Notes: generated by a model not told the origin, from the sequence alone. 64,000 nt of DNA from Enterobacter sp. 638 (GCF_000016325.1 NC_009436.1:2356001-2420000); one strand, 5' to 3'; shown: positions 32,618 through 44,074, counted from the first letter of the stretch. Numbers and translations: made by a program.

Positions 32618-32869
32618 ATGCAGCAAAATAGCCAACCCATCGATCGTGAGACTTTGCTTATTGAAGCGAACAAACTGATTCGTGATCACGAAGATACTCT
32701 GGCAGGAATTGAAGCCACCGGCGTTGAGCAACGTAATGGTGTGCTGGTGTTCAGCGGTGAATACTTTCTTGATGAGCAAGGTTTGCCCACCCCCAAGAGC
32801 ACGGCAGTATTTAACATGTTCAAATACCTGGCCCATGCGCTCTCAGAGAAATATCACCTGATCGATTAA
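32618..32869 (+). CDS. yciN: YciN family protein
   Basis: The product has 83 residues from [20 protein letters not shown] at 32618, with AAGGAGTGGAAT before the ATG; 39 upstream codons are rejected. It matches E. coli YciN over the full length, including [13 protein letters not shown]. It is a small soluble protein of unknown function. Confidence 0.9.
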   Translation: MQQNSQPIDRETLLIEANKLIRDHEDTLAGIEATGVEQRNGVLVFSGEYFLDEQGLPTPKSTAVFNMFKYLAHALSEKYHLID

Positions 32870-32874
32870 ACGTA

Positions 32875-32906
32875 AAACGCGAAGCAAATGCCTCGCGTTT
32901 CTTTTT
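32875..32906 (+). terminator. Terminator of yciN
   Basis: The stem AAACGCGA (32875-32882) / TCGCGTTT (32893-32900) continues inward with one mismatch and is followed by CTTTTT. Confidence 0.75.
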
Positions 32907-32914
32907 AACGTCGT

Positions 32915-33958
32915 TTACAGCAGCGGCTTTTGCCCGCGCTGCAACCAGCGCAACAGAAGACGATCCGCGCTATCGGCGGCACTGTTCGTAAAGCGATCCA
33001 GCAGTCGTTTACGCTGAGTGAAACGCACGCCAACCAGTTCGCGCCCGTCCATTAAACTCAGTAGCAAATCGTCGCTCGTGCCGACCTCGTCCACCAGTCC
33101 TTTCTCCTGCGCCTGGATGCCGTACCAGTGCTCACCTGTCGCCACCTGATCAATATCCAGCGAAGGACGCATGCGATGCACAAAATCTTTGAACAGATGA
33201 TGGGTTTCATTGAGGTCTTCACGAAACTTCTGACGGCCCTCTTCGGTATTTTCACCGAGCAGCGTCAGCGTCCTTTTATACTGCCCGGCAGTGTGCAGCT
33301 CAATATCGATCTCTTTATTTTTCAAGAAGCGATTGAAGTTAGGGATCTGCGCGACCACGCCTATTGACCCCAGGATGGCAAAGGGAGCCGCCACGATTTT
33401 GTCGGCCACGCAGGCCATCATATATCCGCCGCTCGCCGCCACTTTGTCTACCGCTACCGTTAGGGGAATCTGCTTATCACGCAAACGTTGTAACTGCGAC
33501 GCCGCCAGACCGTAACCGTGAACAACGCCACCCGGGCTTTCTAACCGCAGAACGACCTGATCCTGCGATTTGGCCACGGCCAAAACTGCCGTCACTTCTT
33601 CGCGCAACGATGACACTTCATGCGCATCCATACTGCCTTTAAAATCCAGAACATAAACGCGTGGTTTGGTAACTTCCTGTTGCGCCTGTTTAGCGTTCGC
33701 TTTTGCCGCTTTAGCTTCCAGCTTGTGCTTTTTCTTTTGCGCTTTATGCCACATCTTTTGCTGATGAGCATCCAGCAAAGAGACCGACATGTCTTCCTGC
33801 ATCTCCTTATACTGCTCACTTAAGCGGGTAATACGTAACTCGCCGCGCTGACGCTTGCGCTGCGTCAGATTCACGAGCAGGACCGCAATGGCGATAATCG
33901 CGATGACGACCGTCGCGATTTTGGCCAGAAACAAACCATATTCAGAAAGTAATTCCAC
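32915..33958 (-). CDS. sohB: SohB, S49 family inner-membrane peptidase
   Basis: The product has 347 residues from a GTG at 33958 (MELLSEYGLFLAK). The in-frame GTG nine bases upstream lies within the AAGGTGG ribosome site of this start, so it is unlikely to be used. It has an N-terminal transmembrane helix, a charged coiled-coil region, and the S49 protease domain with catalytic Ser in VAASGGYMMAC and Lys in AGQYKRTLT. SohB is a signal-peptide-peptidase-like enzyme; its substrates are not defined. Confidence 0.93.
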   Translation of the reverse strand: MELLSEYGLFLAKIATVVIAIIAIAVLLVNLTQRKRQRGELRITRLSEQYKEMQEDMSVSLLDAHQQKMWHKAQKKKHKLEAKAAKANAKQAQQEVTKPRVYVLDFKGSMDAHEVSSLREEVTAVLAVAKSQDQVVLRLESPGGVVHGYGLAASQLQRLRDKQIPLTVAVDKVAASGGYMMACVADKIVAAPFAILGSIGVVAQIPNFNRFLKNKEIDIELHTAGQYKRTLTLLGENTEEGRQKFREDLNETHHLFKDFVHRMRPSLDIDQVATGEHWYGIQAQEKGLVDEVGTSDDLLLSLMDGRELVGVRFTQRKRLLDRFTNSAADSADRLLLRWLQRGQKPLL

Positions 33959-34212
33959 GTGTTCCACCTTGATTTAACCACGAATCTTTCCCGACCAGTG
34001 TACAACAGCCATCGTCAGGCGTCTCGCCCGCAACAATGCCCGTGCGAGCGACTTTCAGGAATAGGCGATTATGGAGGAAATAGTTGCAAATTGTTAATTT
34101 CGAAGCGTTCTCTCCTGTAGACTGATTGAAATCATGCGCCGTTTCGGGCATAAAACCGAAAAGCGAACAAAAAGCAGGCGCAGCCGATGTGTTCAGCGCC
34201 GCAGGAGTCACC

Positions 34213-34974
34213 GTGCACTATCAACCGAAAAAAGATTTACTGCAAAACCGCATCATCCTTGTCACGGGCGCCAGCGACGGTATTGGTCGCGAGGCCGCGC
34301 TGACCTACGCCCGTTACGGCGCCAGCGTAGTGCTGCTGGGCCGAAACGAGGACAAATTACGTAGCGTGGCTGACGAAATTACTGAAATCAGCGGCACGCC
34401 GCCTCACTGGTACATCCTGGATTTATTGTCTTGTACGCAAGAGTTATGCCGCGAGTTAGCCCAGCACATTGCGCGTGATTATCCGCGCCTTGACGGGGTG
34501 TTGCACAATGCCGGTTTACTCGGCGAAGTTCGTCCCATGGATGAGCAAAACGCCGAAATCTGGCAACAGGTTATGCAGGTGAATATTAACGGTACGTTTT
34601 TCCTGACTCAGGCCCTTCTTCCTTTATTACTAAAGTCTGATTCCGGGTCTCTGGTCTTTACATCATCGAGCGTGGGCCGTCAGGGCCGTGCAAATTGGGG
34701 CGCGTATGCGGTATCGAAGTTTGCCACCGAAGGTATGATGCAGGTCCTGGCGGAGGAATATCAAAGCCGCCATTTGCGCGTCAACTGCATCAATCCGGGT
34801 GGTACGCGCACTAAAATGCGCGCCAGCGCTTTCCCTTCGGAAGACCCGCAAAAACTCAAAACGCCGGCAGATATTATGCCGCTTTATCTGTGGTTGATGG
34901 GCGATGACAGTCGTCGTAAAACCGGAATGACCTTTGATGCCCAGCCGGGCCGTAAGCCAGGAATTTCTCAATGA
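34213..34974 (+). CDS. yciK: YciK, short-chain dehydrogenase/reductase
   Basis: The product has 253 residues from a GTG at 34213 (HYQPKKDLLQNRI follows), with GCAGGAGTCACC just upstream; a longer frame from 34126 is rejected. The Rossmann motif TGASDGIG is near residue 21, and the catalytic Ser and YAVSK follow further on. Substrate is unknown. It overlaps btuR by 4 bp, so the two are coupled. Confidence 0.92.
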   Translation: MHYQPKKDLLQNRIILVTGASDGIGREAALTYARYGASVVLLGRNEDKLRSVADEITEISGTPPHWYILDLLSCTQELCRELAQHIARDYPRLDGVLHNAGLLGEVRPMDEQNAEIWQQVMQVNINGTFFLTQALLPLLLKSDSGSLVFTSSSVGRQGRANWGAYAVSKFATEGMMQVLAEEYQSRHLRVNCINPGGTRTKMRASAFPSEDPQKLKTPADIMPLYLWLMGDDSRRKTGMTFDAQPGRKPGISQ

Positions 34975-35561
34975 GTGAAGATCGCCACCAGCAACGCCAG
35001 CAACGACTGAAAGAACAGGTTGACGCCCGCGTCGCTGCAGCCCAGGACGAGCGCGGTATCGTCATTGTGTTTACCGGAAATGGAAAAGGGAAAACGACAG
35101 CGGCTTTTGGGACCGCCACGCGCGCCGTCGGTCACGGGCAGAAAGTGGGTGTGGTGCAGTTCATTAAAGGTGAATGGCCCAACGGCGAGCGCAATCTGCT
35201 TGAGCCTCACGGCGTGGAATTTCAGGTCATGGCGACCGGGTTTACCTGGGATACACAAAACCGCGAAAGCGATACTACAGCCTGTCTTGCCGTGTGGGAG
35301 CACGCCAAACGGATGCTTGCCGATCCGCAGCTCGATATGGTGTTGCTCGATGAGATCACCTACATGGTGGCCTACGATTATCTGTCACTCGAAGAGGTAT
35401 TGGCTGCACTGAAAAATCGCCCCTCACACCAGACGGTCATCGTCACGGGACGCGGATGCCACCGGGAGATTCTGGACTATGCGGATACGGTCAGTGAGCT
35501 TCGCCCTGTTAAGCACGCGTTTGACGCGGGTATAAAAGCGCAGATTGGGATCGACTACTAG
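34971..35561 (+). CDS. btuR: Cob(I)alamin adenosyltransferase BtuR (CobO)
   Basis: The product has 196 residues with P-loop TGNGKGKTTAAFG around residues 36-48, typical of CobA/BtuR. It adenosylates corrinoids to make coenzyme B12. It overlaps yciK by 4 bp and is followed by a strong bidirectional terminator. Confidence 0.96.
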   Translation: MSEDRHQQRQQRLKEQVDARVAAAQDERGIVIVFTGNGKGKTTAAFGTATRAVGHGQKVGVVQFIKGEWPNGERNLLEPHGVEFQVMATGFTWDTQNRESDTTACLAVWEHAKRMLADPQLDMVLLDEITYMVAYDYLSLEEVLAALKNRPSHQTVIVTGRGCHREILDYADTVSELRPVKHAFDAGIKAQIGIDY

Positions 35562-35569
35562 ATAAGAAA

Positions 35570-35597
35570 AAACCCGGCGATGCCGGGTTTATTTTTT
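35570..35597. terminator. Bidirectional terminator between btuR and rluB
   Basis: The stem AAACCCGGC (35570-35578) / GCCGGGTTT (35582-35590) is followed by ATTTTTTT on the plus strand and by TTTTTTC on the minus strand. It serves both convergent genes. Confidence 0.88.
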
Positions 35598-36472
35598 TAG
35601 CCGTTGTTATTACGACTGCCAGAACGGCGAGTCGGGCTCACCTGGCTATGTCGCTTCACTGCGCGGCGAATCTGATTCGCTTTCACGCGGCGACGATCTT
35701 TCTCAACCGCCACTTTCGACGTGGTTTCTGGTTTGAGTTCGACCAGTTCACGTAAATAGTTGGTCTGGGTTAAATCCAGCTCCGTATACCCACCGCGCGG
35801 CAGGCCTTTCGGCAGCAGGATGTCACCATAACGCACACGAATCAGTCGGCTAACCTGCACACCCACTGCTTCCCAAAGACGGCGCACCTCACGGTTACGA
35901 CCTTCAGTCAGCGTGACGTTGTACCACTGGTTGATGCCTTCACCGCCGGTGAATTTGATCGTTTTAAACGCCGCTGGGCCGTCTTCAAGCTGAACGCCAC
36001 GCGACAAATCACGCAGTTTATGTTCATCCACTTCACCGAAGACACGTACCGCATATTCGCGTTCAACTTCGCGGCTCGGGTGCATCAGGCGGTTAGCCAG
36101 TTCACCATCGGTAGTGAATAACATCAAACCGCAGGTGTTAACATCCAGACGACCGACAGCAATCCAGCGCGCACCGCGCAATTTTGGCAGACGGTCAAAA
36201 ACGGTTGGACGTCCTTCCGGATCGTTGCGGGTACACAATTCGCCTTCCGGCTTATAGTAAGCCAGCACGCGACAAATCTGTTCTGCGGACTCTTTCACCG
36301 AGATCACGTGGCCGTCGAGACGAATTTTCATTCCCGCGACGACTTCCACACGATCGCCCAGCTTGGCAATTTTGCCATCTACACTGACGCGACCGGCTTC
36401 AATAATGGTTTCGATTTCACGGCGTGAACCGTGGCCAGCACGCGCCAGCACTTTCTGTAATTTCTCGCTCAT
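35597..36472 (-). CDS. rluB: 23S rRNA pseudouridine-2605 synthase RluB
   Basis: The product has 291 residues from [19 protein letters not shown] at 36472; nine upstream codons are rejected. An N-terminal S4 RNA-binding domain precedes the RsuA/RluB catalytic domain with the active Asp in [12 protein letters not shown]. The C-terminal tail is basic and ends in NNNG. It modifies U2605 of 23S rRNA. Confidence 0.95.
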   Translation of the reverse strand: MSEKLQKVLARAGHGSRREIETIIEAGRVSVDGKIAKLGDRVEVVAGMKIRLDGHVISVKESAEQICRVLAYYKPEGELCTRNDPEGRPTVFDRLPKLRGARWIAVGRLDVNTCGLMLFTTDGELANRLMHPSREVEREYAVRVFGEVDEHKLRDLSRGVQLEDGPAAFKTIKFTGGEGINQWYNVTLTEGRNREVRRLWEAVGVQVSRLIRVRYGDILLPKGLPRGGYTELDLTQTNYLRELVELKPETTSKVAVEKDRRRVKANQIRRAVKRHSQVSPTRRSGSRNNNG

Positions 36473-36571
36473 TGAGCATCCTTCAGGTGTCGCCTTCACA
36501 GGCGTCGAATTAGGGTCAAAAAAGCGATTTCCCGCTATTTTGATGGCCGCGTAGTATATCTGCTTATACCT

Positions 36572-37192
36572 TTACAAGAAAGGCTTAACGTCGCCCACGC
36601 CTTCACGAATCACTTCAGGCGCATCTTCCGTGAGATCAACAACCGTGGTCGGCTGCTGGCCGAGGTATCCGCCGTGGATAATCAGGTCGACCTGTTTTTC
36701 CAGACGGTCTTTGATTTCTTCCGGGTCGGACTCCGTAAACTCACTGCCTGGCAGCATGAGCGACGTCGACAGCATCGGCTCGCCAAGCGTTTCGAGCAGC
36801 ATCTGGGCAATCGGATTAGATGGCACGCGCATGCCGATCGTTTTCCGTTTTTCCTGTAACAAACGACGCGGCACTTCCTTGGTTCCTTTCAGAATGAAGG
36901 TATAGTTGCCCGGCGTGTTGTTCTTGATTAAACGAAACGCGACGTTATCCACGTATGCGTAGGTCGAGATTTCGGAGAGATCGCGACACATCAGGGTAAA
37001 GTTATGCCCATCCGGCAAATGACGAATGCGGCAGATACGTTCCATCGCCCCTTTGTCTTCGATTTTACAGCCCAGCGCATAGCCGGAATCCGTTGGATAG
37101 ACAATCACACCGCCCTTACGAACGATCTCGACGGCCTGATTGATCAAGCGCGCCTGCGGGTTATCCGGATGGATATAGAAAAACTGACTCAT
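36572..37192 (-). CDS. yciO: YciO, Sua5/YrdC-family protein
   Basis: The product has 206 residues with the YrdC nucleotide-binding fold (GGVIVYPTDSGYALGCKI; FTLMCRDLSEIS). It is a paralogue of TsaC/YrdC, which makes threonylcarbamoyl-AMP for tRNA modification, but YciO does not replace it efficiently. It overlaps rnm by 4 bp. Confidence 0.93.
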   Translation of the reverse strand: MSQFFYIHPDNPQARLINQAVEIVRKGGVIVYPTDSGYALGCKIEDKGAMERICRIRHLPDGHNFTLMCRDLSEISTYAYVDNVAFRLIKNNTPGNYTFILKGTKEVPRRLLQEKRKTIGMRVPSNPIAQMLLETLGEPMLSTSLMLPGSEFTESDPEEIKDRLEKQVDLIIHGGYLGQQPTTVVDLTEDAPEVIREGVGDVKPFL

Positions 37193-38085
37193 ACTTCCCT
37201 CTCTTCAATTTGTTGCTGTGGCTGTTCCCATAGCTGCCAGACCGGTTCTACGCCTGCGGGCAACCAGAGCTTGCGCCCCAGTTCAATCCACGCGCAAGGC
37301 TGATGAAAATCTGAGCCTTGCGAAGCCAGTAAACCGAACTGGCGGGCGTAAGCCGCATGCTGCGTGCGCTCATTGGGCGCCTGCTGGCACTGGGCGACTT
37401 CCATCGCTTCACCGCCGAGCTCGGCAAAGTGAGCCAGCAGCCTTTTCAACCACTTAGCTGACAGGTTGTACCGCCCCGGATGGGCCAATACCGCCTTTCC
37501 GCCAGAATGATGAATCACATCAATAGCTTGTTTTATTGTACACCACTGTGGAGGAACGTAACCGGTTTTACCGCGCGCGAGATATTTTTTGAATACATCA
37601 GCAAAGTTACTGGCTTTACCGGCCTCAACCAGGAAACGGGCGAAGTGGCCACGCGTCACGGCTCCGCCGTTCGCGAGGCGTTGCGCGCCCTCCAGCGCAC
37701 CGGGGATCAGCGCTTTTTCAAGCCGTTCACCAATCAATTCAGCGCGCTGATTGCGGCGCTCTTTCTGTTCTTCCAGAAAGGCACACAGTGCCGGTTGTTC
37801 AATATCAATGTTTAAACCCACGATGTGAATTTCGTGATTTTCCCAGACGGTGGAAATTTCTACGCCAGAGATGAGGTTCAACGCCAGTCCGCTGCGCGCA
37901 ATTTCCGCACGCGCTGCCGGAATGGCATCTGTGGTGTCGTGATCGGTAATAGCCAGCGTCCCCACGCGCATTTCGACAGCACGGTGGACCAGCGCTTCAG
38001 GCGTGAGCAGCCCATCAGAGGCTTGCGTGTGGCTGTGTAAATCATAAATCACGGCGTATTTTGTCTCGCTCAAAGCGGTTTCCAT
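37189..38085 (-). CDS. rnm: RNase AM (Rnm, YciV), PHP-domain 5'-3' exonuclease
   Basis: The product has 298 residues from ATG at 38085; a GTG immediately before it is also in frame. The PHP metal-binding motifs are present: DLHSHTQASDG, ITDHDTTDA, VEISTVWENHEIHIVG, AHPGRYN and GSDFH. In E. coli Rnm trims the 5' ends of 5S, 16S and 23S rRNA. It is divergent from trpL and overlaps yciO by 4 bp. Confidence 0.93.
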   Translation of the reverse strand: METALSETKYAVIYDLHSHTQASDGLLTPEALVHRAVEMRVGTLAITDHDTTDAIPAARAEIARSGLALNLISGVEISTVWENHEIHIVGLNIDIEQPALCAFLEEQKERRNQRAELIGERLEKALIPGALEGAQRLANGGAVTRGHFARFLVEAGKASNFADVFKKYLARGKTGYVPPQWCTIKQAIDVIHHSGGKAVLAHPGRYNLSAKWLKRLLAHFAELGGEAMEVAQCQQAPNERTQHAAYARQFGLLASQGSDFHQPCAWIELGRKLWLPAGVEPVWQLWEQPQQQIEEREV

Positions 38086-38149
38086 CACAGGTTTATCGTA
38101 TTTAAGAACGCTATGATAACGGCTTGCGCGGAAATTCTGAAATCAGGGG

Positions 38150-38184
38150 TTGACAATGCCCCATCGAACTAGTTAACTAGTACG
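38150..38184 (+). promoter_or_regulatory. trp promoter and TrpR operator
   Basis: TTGACA (38150-38155), a 17-bp spacer, and TTAACT (38173-38178) form the promoter. The operator CGAACTAGTTAACTAGTACG (38165-38184) overlaps the -10 and equals the E. coli trp operator core. Confidence 0.92.
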
Positions 38185-38211
38185 AAAGTTCACTCAAGAA
38201 GGTATCTGAAA

Positions 38212-38256
38212 ATGAAAGCACATTTCTCCCAGCACGGTTGGTGGCGCACTTCCTGA
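38212..38256 (+). CDS. trpL: trp operon leader peptide
   Basis: A 14-residue peptide, MKAHFSQHGWWRTS, with two adjacent Trp codons at 38239-38244. E. coli TrpL is [14 protein letters not shown]. Ribosome stalling at the Trp codons decides whether the attenuator at 38302 forms. Confidence 0.93.
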   Translation: MKAHFSQHGWWRTS

Positions 38257-38301
38257 ATATCGGGCAGTGTCATTCGTGTGCGTTACGAAAACAGATACCT
38301 G

Positions 38302-38325
38302 GCCCGCGACTATGCGGGCTTTTTT
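38302..38325 (+). terminator. trp attenuator
   Basis: The stem GCCCGC (38302-38307) / GCGGGC (38314-38319) is followed by TTTTTT. It is 46 bp after the trpL stop and ahead of trpE, with room for the competing antiterminator. Confidence 0.88.
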
Positions 38326-38350
38326 ATGAACAGAATATGAGAACAACAAC

Positions 38351-39913
38351 ATGCAAACCGCCAAAACAAAACTTGAGTTGCTGACCTGCGAAGCAATCTA
38401 TCGCCACAACCCAACCGCCTTGTTTCAGCAAGTCTGCGGTGCACGCCCCGCCACGCTGCTGCTGGAATCCGCCGATATCGATAGCAAAGACGATCTCAAA
38501 AGCCTGCTGCTGGTAGACAGCGCATTGCGGATCACGGCCTTAGGTGACACTGTCACCATCCAGGCGTTATCAGAAAACGGTGCGTCGCTGCTGCCGCTGC
38601 TGGATGCCGCTCTGCCCTCTGGCATCGAAAATGAAAAACGTCCGCAAGGCCGCACACTGCATTTCCCAGCGGTAAGCCAACTGCTGGATGAAGACGCGCG
38701 TCTGTGTTCGCTGTCCGTTTTTGATGCCTTCCGCTTACTGCAAAATCTGGTGGATGTACCTGAGGACGAGCGCGAAGCGATGTTCTTTGGCGGGCTGTTT
38801 GCCTATGATCTGGTTGCCGGATTCGAAAACTTACCCGAAACCGAGCAAGGCAACCGCTGCCCGGATTACTGCTTCTATCTGGCAGAAACCCTGATGGTGA
38901 TTGACCATCAGAAGAAATACACCCGCATTCAGGCCAGCCTCTTTACGCCTTCCGCTGCTGAAAAACAGCGCCTTGCACAGCGTATCGAACAGCTGCAACA
39001 GCAGATGACGGAAGAACCGACTGCGCTACCGGTGCAAAGCATCGAGCATATGCAGTGTGAAGTGAGCCAGACGGACGATCAGTACGGCGCGGTTGTCCGC
39101 CAGATGCAAAAAGAAATTCGCGCAGGCGAGATTTTCCAGGTGGTGCCGTCGCGTCGCTTCTCACTCCCGTGCCCTTCTCCGCTGGCAGCGTATGACGTGC
39201 TGAAGAAAAGCAATCCGAGCCCGTACATGTTCTTTATGCAGGACAACGAGTTCACGCTGTTTGGCGCATCGCCTGAAAGCTCACTGAAATTCGATGCGAC
39301 CAGTCGTCAGATTGAGATCTACCCGATCGCCGGGACGCGTCCACGCGGTCGTCGCGCGGATGGTTCACTGGACCGCGATCTTGACAGCCGCATCGAGTTA
39401 GAAATGCGTACCGACCACAAAGAGCTCTCCGAGCACCTGATGCTGGTTGACCTGGCGCGTAACGATCTGGCGCGCATCTGTACGCCGGGCACCCGTTACG
39501 TCGCAGATTTAACCAAAGTTGACCGCTACTCCTTCGTGATGCACCTCGTTTCACGCGTTGTGGGCGAGCTACGCCACGATCTCGATGCGCTGCACGCCTA
39601 CCGCGCCTGCATGAATATGGGCACCCTGAGCGGCGCGCCAAAAGTGCGTGCGATGCAACTCATCGCTGGCGCCGAAGGCCGTCGTCGTGGCAGTTACGGT
39701 GGCGCAGTCGGGTACTTTACCGCTCATGGCGATCTGGATACCTGCATCGTGATCCGCTCGGCCTACGTTGAAGACGGCATTGCCACCGTCCAGGCAGGTG
39801 CTGGCATCGTTCTCGATTCTGTTCCGCAATCTGAAGCTGACGAAACTCGCAGTAAAGCTCGCGCGGTCTTGCGCGCTATCGCCACCGCACACCACGCACA
39901 GGAGATTTTCTGA
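38351..39913 (+). CDS. trpE: Anthranilate synthase component I
   Basis: The product has 520 residues, the E. coli length. The tryptophan feedback-site segment [15 protein letters not shown] is present near residues 37-51, and the chorismate-binding domain carries FGASPES and the conserved GAPKVRAM. It makes anthranilate from chorismate with ammonia from TrpD. It is the first structural gene of trpEDCBA and overlaps trpD by one base. Confidence 0.97.
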   Translation: MQTAKTKLELLTCEAIYRHNPTALFQQVCGARPATLLLESADIDSKDDLKSLLLVDSALRITALGDTVTIQALSENGASLLPLLDAALPSGIENEKRPQGRTLHFPAVSQLLDEDARLCSLSVFDAFRLLQNLVDVPEDEREAMFFGGLFAYDLVAGFENLPETEQGNRCPDYCFYLAETLMVIDHQKKYTRIQASLFTPSAAEKQRLAQRIEQLQQQMTEEPTALPVQSIEHMQCEVSQTDDQYGAVVRQMQKEIRAGEIFQVVPSRRFSLPCPSPLAAYDVLKKSNPSPYMFFMQDNEFTLFGASPESSLKFDATSRQIEIYPIAGTRPRGRRADGSLDRDLDSRIELEMRTDHKELSEHLMLVDLARNDLARICTPGTRYVADLTKVDRYSFVMHLVSRVVGELRHDLDALHAYRACMNMGTLSGAPKVRAMQLIAGAEGRRRGSYGGAVGYFTAHGDLDTCIVIRSAYVEDGIATVQAGAGIVLDSVPQSEADETRSKARAVLRAIATAHHAQEIF

Positions 39914-41508
39914 TGGCTGACATTCTGCTGCTCGATAATATCGACTCCTTTACTTACAACCTGGCAGACCAGCTGCGTGCAAACGGCCACAACGTGGTTA
40001 TCTACCGCAACCATGTCCCGGCGCAGACGCTGATTGAACGTCTGGAAACCATGCAAAACCCGGTGCTGATGCTTTCTCCAGGCCCTGGCGCGCCAAGCGA
40101 AGCGGGCTGTATGCCTGAGCTGTTGACCCGTATGCGCGGCAAATTGCCGATTATCGGGATTTGTCTGGGCCATCAGGCGATTGTTGAAGCCTACGGCGGC
40201 TATGTCGGTCAGGCGGGTGAGATCCTGCACGGTAAAGCGTCCAGCATTGAACACGACGGTCAGGCGATGTTTGCCGGACTGCCAAACCCGCTCCCGGTGG
40301 CGCGTTATCACTCTCTGGTGGGCAGCAACATTCCTGCAGGGCTGACGATCAACGCCTCGTTCGAGGGTATGGTGATGGCCGTACGTCACGACGCGGATCG
40401 CGTATGTGGCCTGCAATTCCACCCGGAATCTATTTTGACCTCCAACGGCGCGCGCCTGTTGGAACAAACCCTGAACTGGGCGCTACAGAAGCTGGAGCAA
40501 ACCAACACGCTGCAGCCGATTCTTGAAAAACTGTATCAGGCGCAAACGCTCACCCAGCAGGAGAGCCACCAGCTGTTCTCCGCCGTCGTACGCGGCGAGT
40601 TGAAGCCAGAACAGCTTGCCGCCGCGCTGGTGAGCATGAAAGTACGCGGTGAGCAGCCGCAGGAAATTGCCGGTGCCGCCACTGCTCTGCTGGAAAACGC
40701 CGCCCCCTTCCCGCGCCCGGATTATCAGTTTGCCGATATCGTCGGGACCGGTGGTGACGGCAGCAACAGCATCAACATCTCCACGGCCAGCGCATTTGTG
40801 GCAGCGGCCTGTGGGATGAAAGTGGCGAAACACGGTAACCGCAGCGTTTCCAGCCGCTCGGGTTCATCTGACCTGTTGGCCGCTTTTGGTATCAACCTGG
40901 AGATGAACGCTGAACGTTCACGTGAAGCGCTGGACGATTTGGGCGTCTGCTTCCTGTTTGCGCCCAAGTATCACACCGGTTTCCGCCATGCGATGCCAGT
41001 TCGCCAGCAGTTAAAAACCCGTACGCTGTTTAACGTGCTTGGGCCGTTGATCAACCCGGCGCATCCGCCCCTGGCTCTGATTGGCGTCTACAGCCCTGAA
41101 CTGGTGTTACCGATTGCTGAAACCCTGCGTGTTCTGGGTTATCAACGTGCCGCAGTGGTACACAGCGGCGGGATGGATGAAGTGTCGCTTCATGCCTCAA
41201 CGCTGGTTGCCGAACTGCGCGACGGTGAAATCCAAAGCTATCAGTTGGAAGCGTCAGACTTTGGTTTGACGCCGTATCACCAGGAGCAGCTTGCTGGCGG
41301 CACGCCAGAAGAAAACCGTGACATTCTGACACGCTTGCTACAAGGTAAAGGTGAGGCTGCCCATGAGGCCGCTGTCGCCGCGAATGTCGCGATGTTGATG
41401 CGCTTACACGGCGAAGAAGATCTCAAGGTTAACGCGCAGAAAGTGATGGCCGTATTGCGTTCCGGCGCAGCTTACGACCGCGTTACCGCACTTGCGGCAA
41501 GAGGGTAA
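39913..41508 (+). CDS. trpD: Anthranilate synthase II / anthranilate phosphoribosyltransferase
   Basis: The product has 531 residues and is a natural TrpG-TrpD fusion. The glutamine amidotransferase half has the nucleophile Cys84 in GICLGHQ and the oxyanion [10 protein letters not shown]. The phosphoribosyltransferase half begins around residue 200, with [14 protein letters not shown] near residue 277 and [13 protein letters not shown]. It is in E. coli configuration and overlaps trpE by one base. Confidence 0.97.
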   Translation: MADILLLDNIDSFTYNLADQLRANGHNVVIYRNHVPAQTLIERLETMQNPVLMLSPGPGAPSEAGCMPELLTRMRGKLPIIGICLGHQAIVEAYGGYVGQAGEILHGKASSIEHDGQAMFAGLPNPLPVARYHSLVGSNIPAGLTINASFEGMVMAVRHDADRVCGLQFHPESILTSNGARLLEQTLNWALQKLEQTNTLQPILEKLYQAQTLTQQESHQLFSAVVRGELKPEQLAAALVSMKVRGEQPQEIAGAATALLENAAPFPRPDYQFADIVGTGGDGSNSINISTASAFVAAACGMKVAKHGNRSVSSRSGSSDLLAAFGINLEMNAERSREALDDLGVCFLFAPKYHTGFRHAMPVRQQLKTRTLFNVLGPLINPAHPPLALIGVYSPELVLPIAETLRVLGYQRAAVVHSGGMDEVSLHASTLVAELRDGEIQSYQLEASDFGLTPYHQEQLAGGTPEENRDILTRLLQGKGEAAHEAAVAANVAMLMRLHGEEDLKVNAQKVMAVLRSGAAYDRVTALAARG

Positions 41509-41511
41509 ATA

Positions 41512-42870
41512 ATGCAGACCGTTTTAGCGAAAATCGTTGCCGATAAGGCTATCTGGGTTGAAGCCCGCAAAGAACAGCAACCGCTGGCCAGTTTTCAGAA
41601 TGACGTTGTGCCGAGCAGTCGCCGTTTTTATGACGCCCTTCAGGGCGCTCGCACCGCCTTTATTCTGGAGTGCAAAAAAGCCTCCCCGTCTAAAGGTGTG
41701 ATCCGCGACGATTTTGACCCTGCGCGTATCGCTGGGGTTTACAAACACCACGCATCGGCCATTTCGGTGCTGACGGATGAGAAATATTTCCAGGGCAGTT
41801 TTGATTTCCTGCCGATTGTGAGCCAAATCGCGCCGCAGCCGATTTTGTGCAAAGACTTCATTATCGACGCGTACCAAATTTGGTTGGCACGTTTTTATCA
41901 GGCCGACGCCTGCCTGCTGATGCTGTCCGTTCTGGATGACGAACAGTATCGCCAGCTCGCTGCCGTGGCGCACAGTCTGAATATGGGCGTGCTGACCGAA
42001 GTGAGCAACGAAGAAGAGCTTGAGCGCGCGATTGCGCTTGACGCCAAAGTCGTTGGCATCAACAACCGCGACCTGCGCGATCTCTCCATCGACCTGAACC
42101 GTACGCGTGAGCTTGCTCCGCGTCTGGGTGCCGGTGTGACGGTGATCAGCGAATCAGGCATTAATACTTACGCTCAGGTTCGCGAGTTGAGTCATTTCGC
42201 AAACGGCTTCCTGATCGGCTCAGCCATGATGGCCTACGATGATTTAAACGTCGCGGTGCGCCGCGTTCTGCTGGGTGAAAACAAAGTCTGCGGCCTGACT
42301 CGCGGCCAGGATGCTGCGGCGGCGCTTGAAGCGGGCGCAATCTATGGCGGATTGATATTTGTCGACGGTTCGCCGCGCACTATTTCAGAAAATCAGGCGC
42401 GTGAAGTGATAGCAGCCGCACCACTCAGCTACGTCGGCGTGTTCCGCGATGCGCCTGTAAATGACGTCGTGGCAAAAGCCGAAAGCCTGTCCCTCGCCGC
42501 CGTTCAACTGCACGGCAGCGAAGACCAGCATTATATCGACGCGCTGCGCCAGGCATTGCCTTCGCAGATCCAGATCTGGAAAGCGCAGAGCGTGAGCGAC
42601 ACCTTGCCAGCCCGCGATTTGAATCACGTTGATAAGTATGTGCTTGATAACGGCCAGGGCGGCACGGGCCAGCGTTTCGACTGGTCGCTGCTGAACGGTG
42701 AAAAGCTGGATAACGTCCTGCTCGCGGGTGGGTTAAGCCCCGACAATTGCGTAGAGGCCGCGAAAGCGGGCTGCGCAGGTCTCGATTTCAATTCAGGCGT
42801 AGAGTCCCAACCGGGAATCAAAGATGCCAGCAAACTGGCCTCGGTATTCAAGACGCTGCGTGCATATTAA
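41512..42870 (+). CDS. trpC: Indole-3-glycerol phosphate synthase / PRA isomerase
   Basis: The product has 452 residues and is a TrpC-TrpF fusion of two TIM barrels. The synthase half shows [21 protein letters not shown] and [11 protein letters not shown]. The isomerase half starts near residue 258 ([12 protein letters not shown]) and shows [15 protein letters not shown]. It catalyses two consecutive tryptophan steps. Confidence 0.97.
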   Translation: MQTVLAKIVADKAIWVEARKEQQPLASFQNDVVPSSRRFYDALQGARTAFILECKKASPSKGVIRDDFDPARIAGVYKHHASAISVLTDEKYFQGSFDFLPIVSQIAPQPILCKDFIIDAYQIWLARFYQADACLLMLSVLDDEQYRQLAAVAHSLNMGVLTEVSNEEELERAIALDAKVVGINNRDLRDLSIDLNRTRELAPRLGAGVTVISESGINTYAQVRELSHFANGFLIGSAMMAYDDLNVAVRRVLLGENKVCGLTRGQDAAAALEAGAIYGGLIFVDGSPRTISENQAREVIAAAPLSYVGVFRDAPVNDVVAKAESLSLAAVQLHGSEDQHYIDALRQALPSQIQIWKAQSVSDTLPARDLNHVDKYVLDNGQGGTGQRFDWSLLNGEKLDNVLLAGGLSPDNCVEAAKAGCAGLDFNSGVESQPGIKDASKLASVFKTLRAY

Positions 42871-42880
42871 GGAAGAGAAA

Positions 42881-44074
42881 ATGACAACATTATTAAATCC
42901 GTATTTCGGCGAGTTCGGTGGGATGTACGTTCCGCAAATTCTGATGCCTGCCCTGCGCCAGCTCGAAGAAGCGTTTGTGAGCGCCCAGAAAGATCCGGCG
43001 TTCCAGGCCGAATTCACCGACCTGTTGAAAAACTACGCGGGCCGCCCGACGGCGCTGACCAAATGCCGCAACCTGACCGAAGGCACCAAGACCACGCTGT
43101 ACCTCAAGCGTGAAGATTTGCTGCACGGTGGCGCGCACAAAACCAACCAGGTGCTTGGCCAGGCGTTGCTCGCCAAACGCATGGGCAAAACGGAAATTAT
43201 CGCCGAGACAGGTGCCGGACAGCACGGTGTAGCGTCGGCTCTGGCCTGCGCCCTGCTCGGCCTGAAATGCCGCATCTATATGGGTGCCAAAGACATTGAG
43301 CGTCAGTCACCTAACGTGTTCCGTATGCGTTTGATGGGTGCAGATGTGATTCCTGTGCACAGCGGCTCCGCGACGCTGAAAGATGCCTGTAACGAAGCGC
43401 TGCGCGACTGGTCTGGCAGCTATGATACCGCGCACTACATGCTTGGTACGGCAGCAGGCCCGCACCCCTTCCCGACCATTGTGCGTGAATTCCAGCGCAT
43501 GATCGGCGAAGAAACCAAAGCGCAGATCCTCGAAAAAGAGGGTCGTCTGCCGGATGCGGTGATCGCCTGTGTGGGCGGCGGTTCAAACGCCATCGGCATG
43601 TTCGCTGACTTTATTGATGACACCAGCGTTGGGTTGATTGGCGTTGAACCTGCAGGTCACGGCATTGAAAGCGGCGAGCACGGCGCACCGCTGAAGCACG
43701 GTCGCGTAGGGATTTATTTCGGTATGAAATCGCCGATGATGCAGACCGATGAAGGGCAGATCGAAGAATCTTATTCCATCTCGGCAGGTCTCGACTTCCC
43801 GTCCGTCGGGCCACAGCATGCGCATCTGAACAGCATCGGCCGTGCAGAATATGTGTCGATTACCGATGACGAAGCGCTGGAAGCCTTCAAAACCCTGTGT
43901 CGTAACGAAGGGATTATCCCGGCGCTCGAATCTTCTCATGCCCTTGCCTATGCACTGAAAATGATTAAAGAGGACCCGGAAAAAGAGCAGTTACTGGTGG
44001 TTAACCTTTCCGGTCGCGGTGACAAAGACATCTTCACCGTTCACGATATTTTGAAAGCACGAGGGGAAATCTGA
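42881..44074 (+). CDS. trpB: Tryptophan synthase beta subunit
   Basis: The product has 397 residues, the E. coli length, from [19 protein letters not shown] at 42881 after AAGGAAGAGAAA; 19 upstream codons within trpC are rejected. PLP lysine is Lys87 in GGAHKTNQ, and the phosphate-binding loop is GGGSNAIG. It joins indole to serine and overlaps trpA by one base. Confidence 0.97.
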   Translation: MTTLLNPYFGEFGGMYVPQILMPALRQLEEAFVSAQKDPAFQAEFTDLLKNYAGRPTALTKCRNLTEGTKTTLYLKREDLLHGGAHKTNQVLGQALLAKRMGKTEIIAETGAGQHGVASALACALLGLKCRIYMGAKDIERQSPNVFRMRLMGADVIPVHSGSATLKDACNEALRDWSGSYDTAHYMLGTAAGPHPFPTIVREFQRMIGEETKAQILEKEGRLPDAVIACVGGGSNAIGMFADFIDDTSVGLIGVEPAGHGIESGEHGAPLKHGRVGIYFGMKSPMMQTDEGQIEESYSISAGLDFPSVGPQHAHLNSIGRAEYVSITDDEALEAFKTLCRNEGIIPALESSHALAYALKMIKEDPEKEQLLVVNLSGRGDKDIFTVHDILKARGEI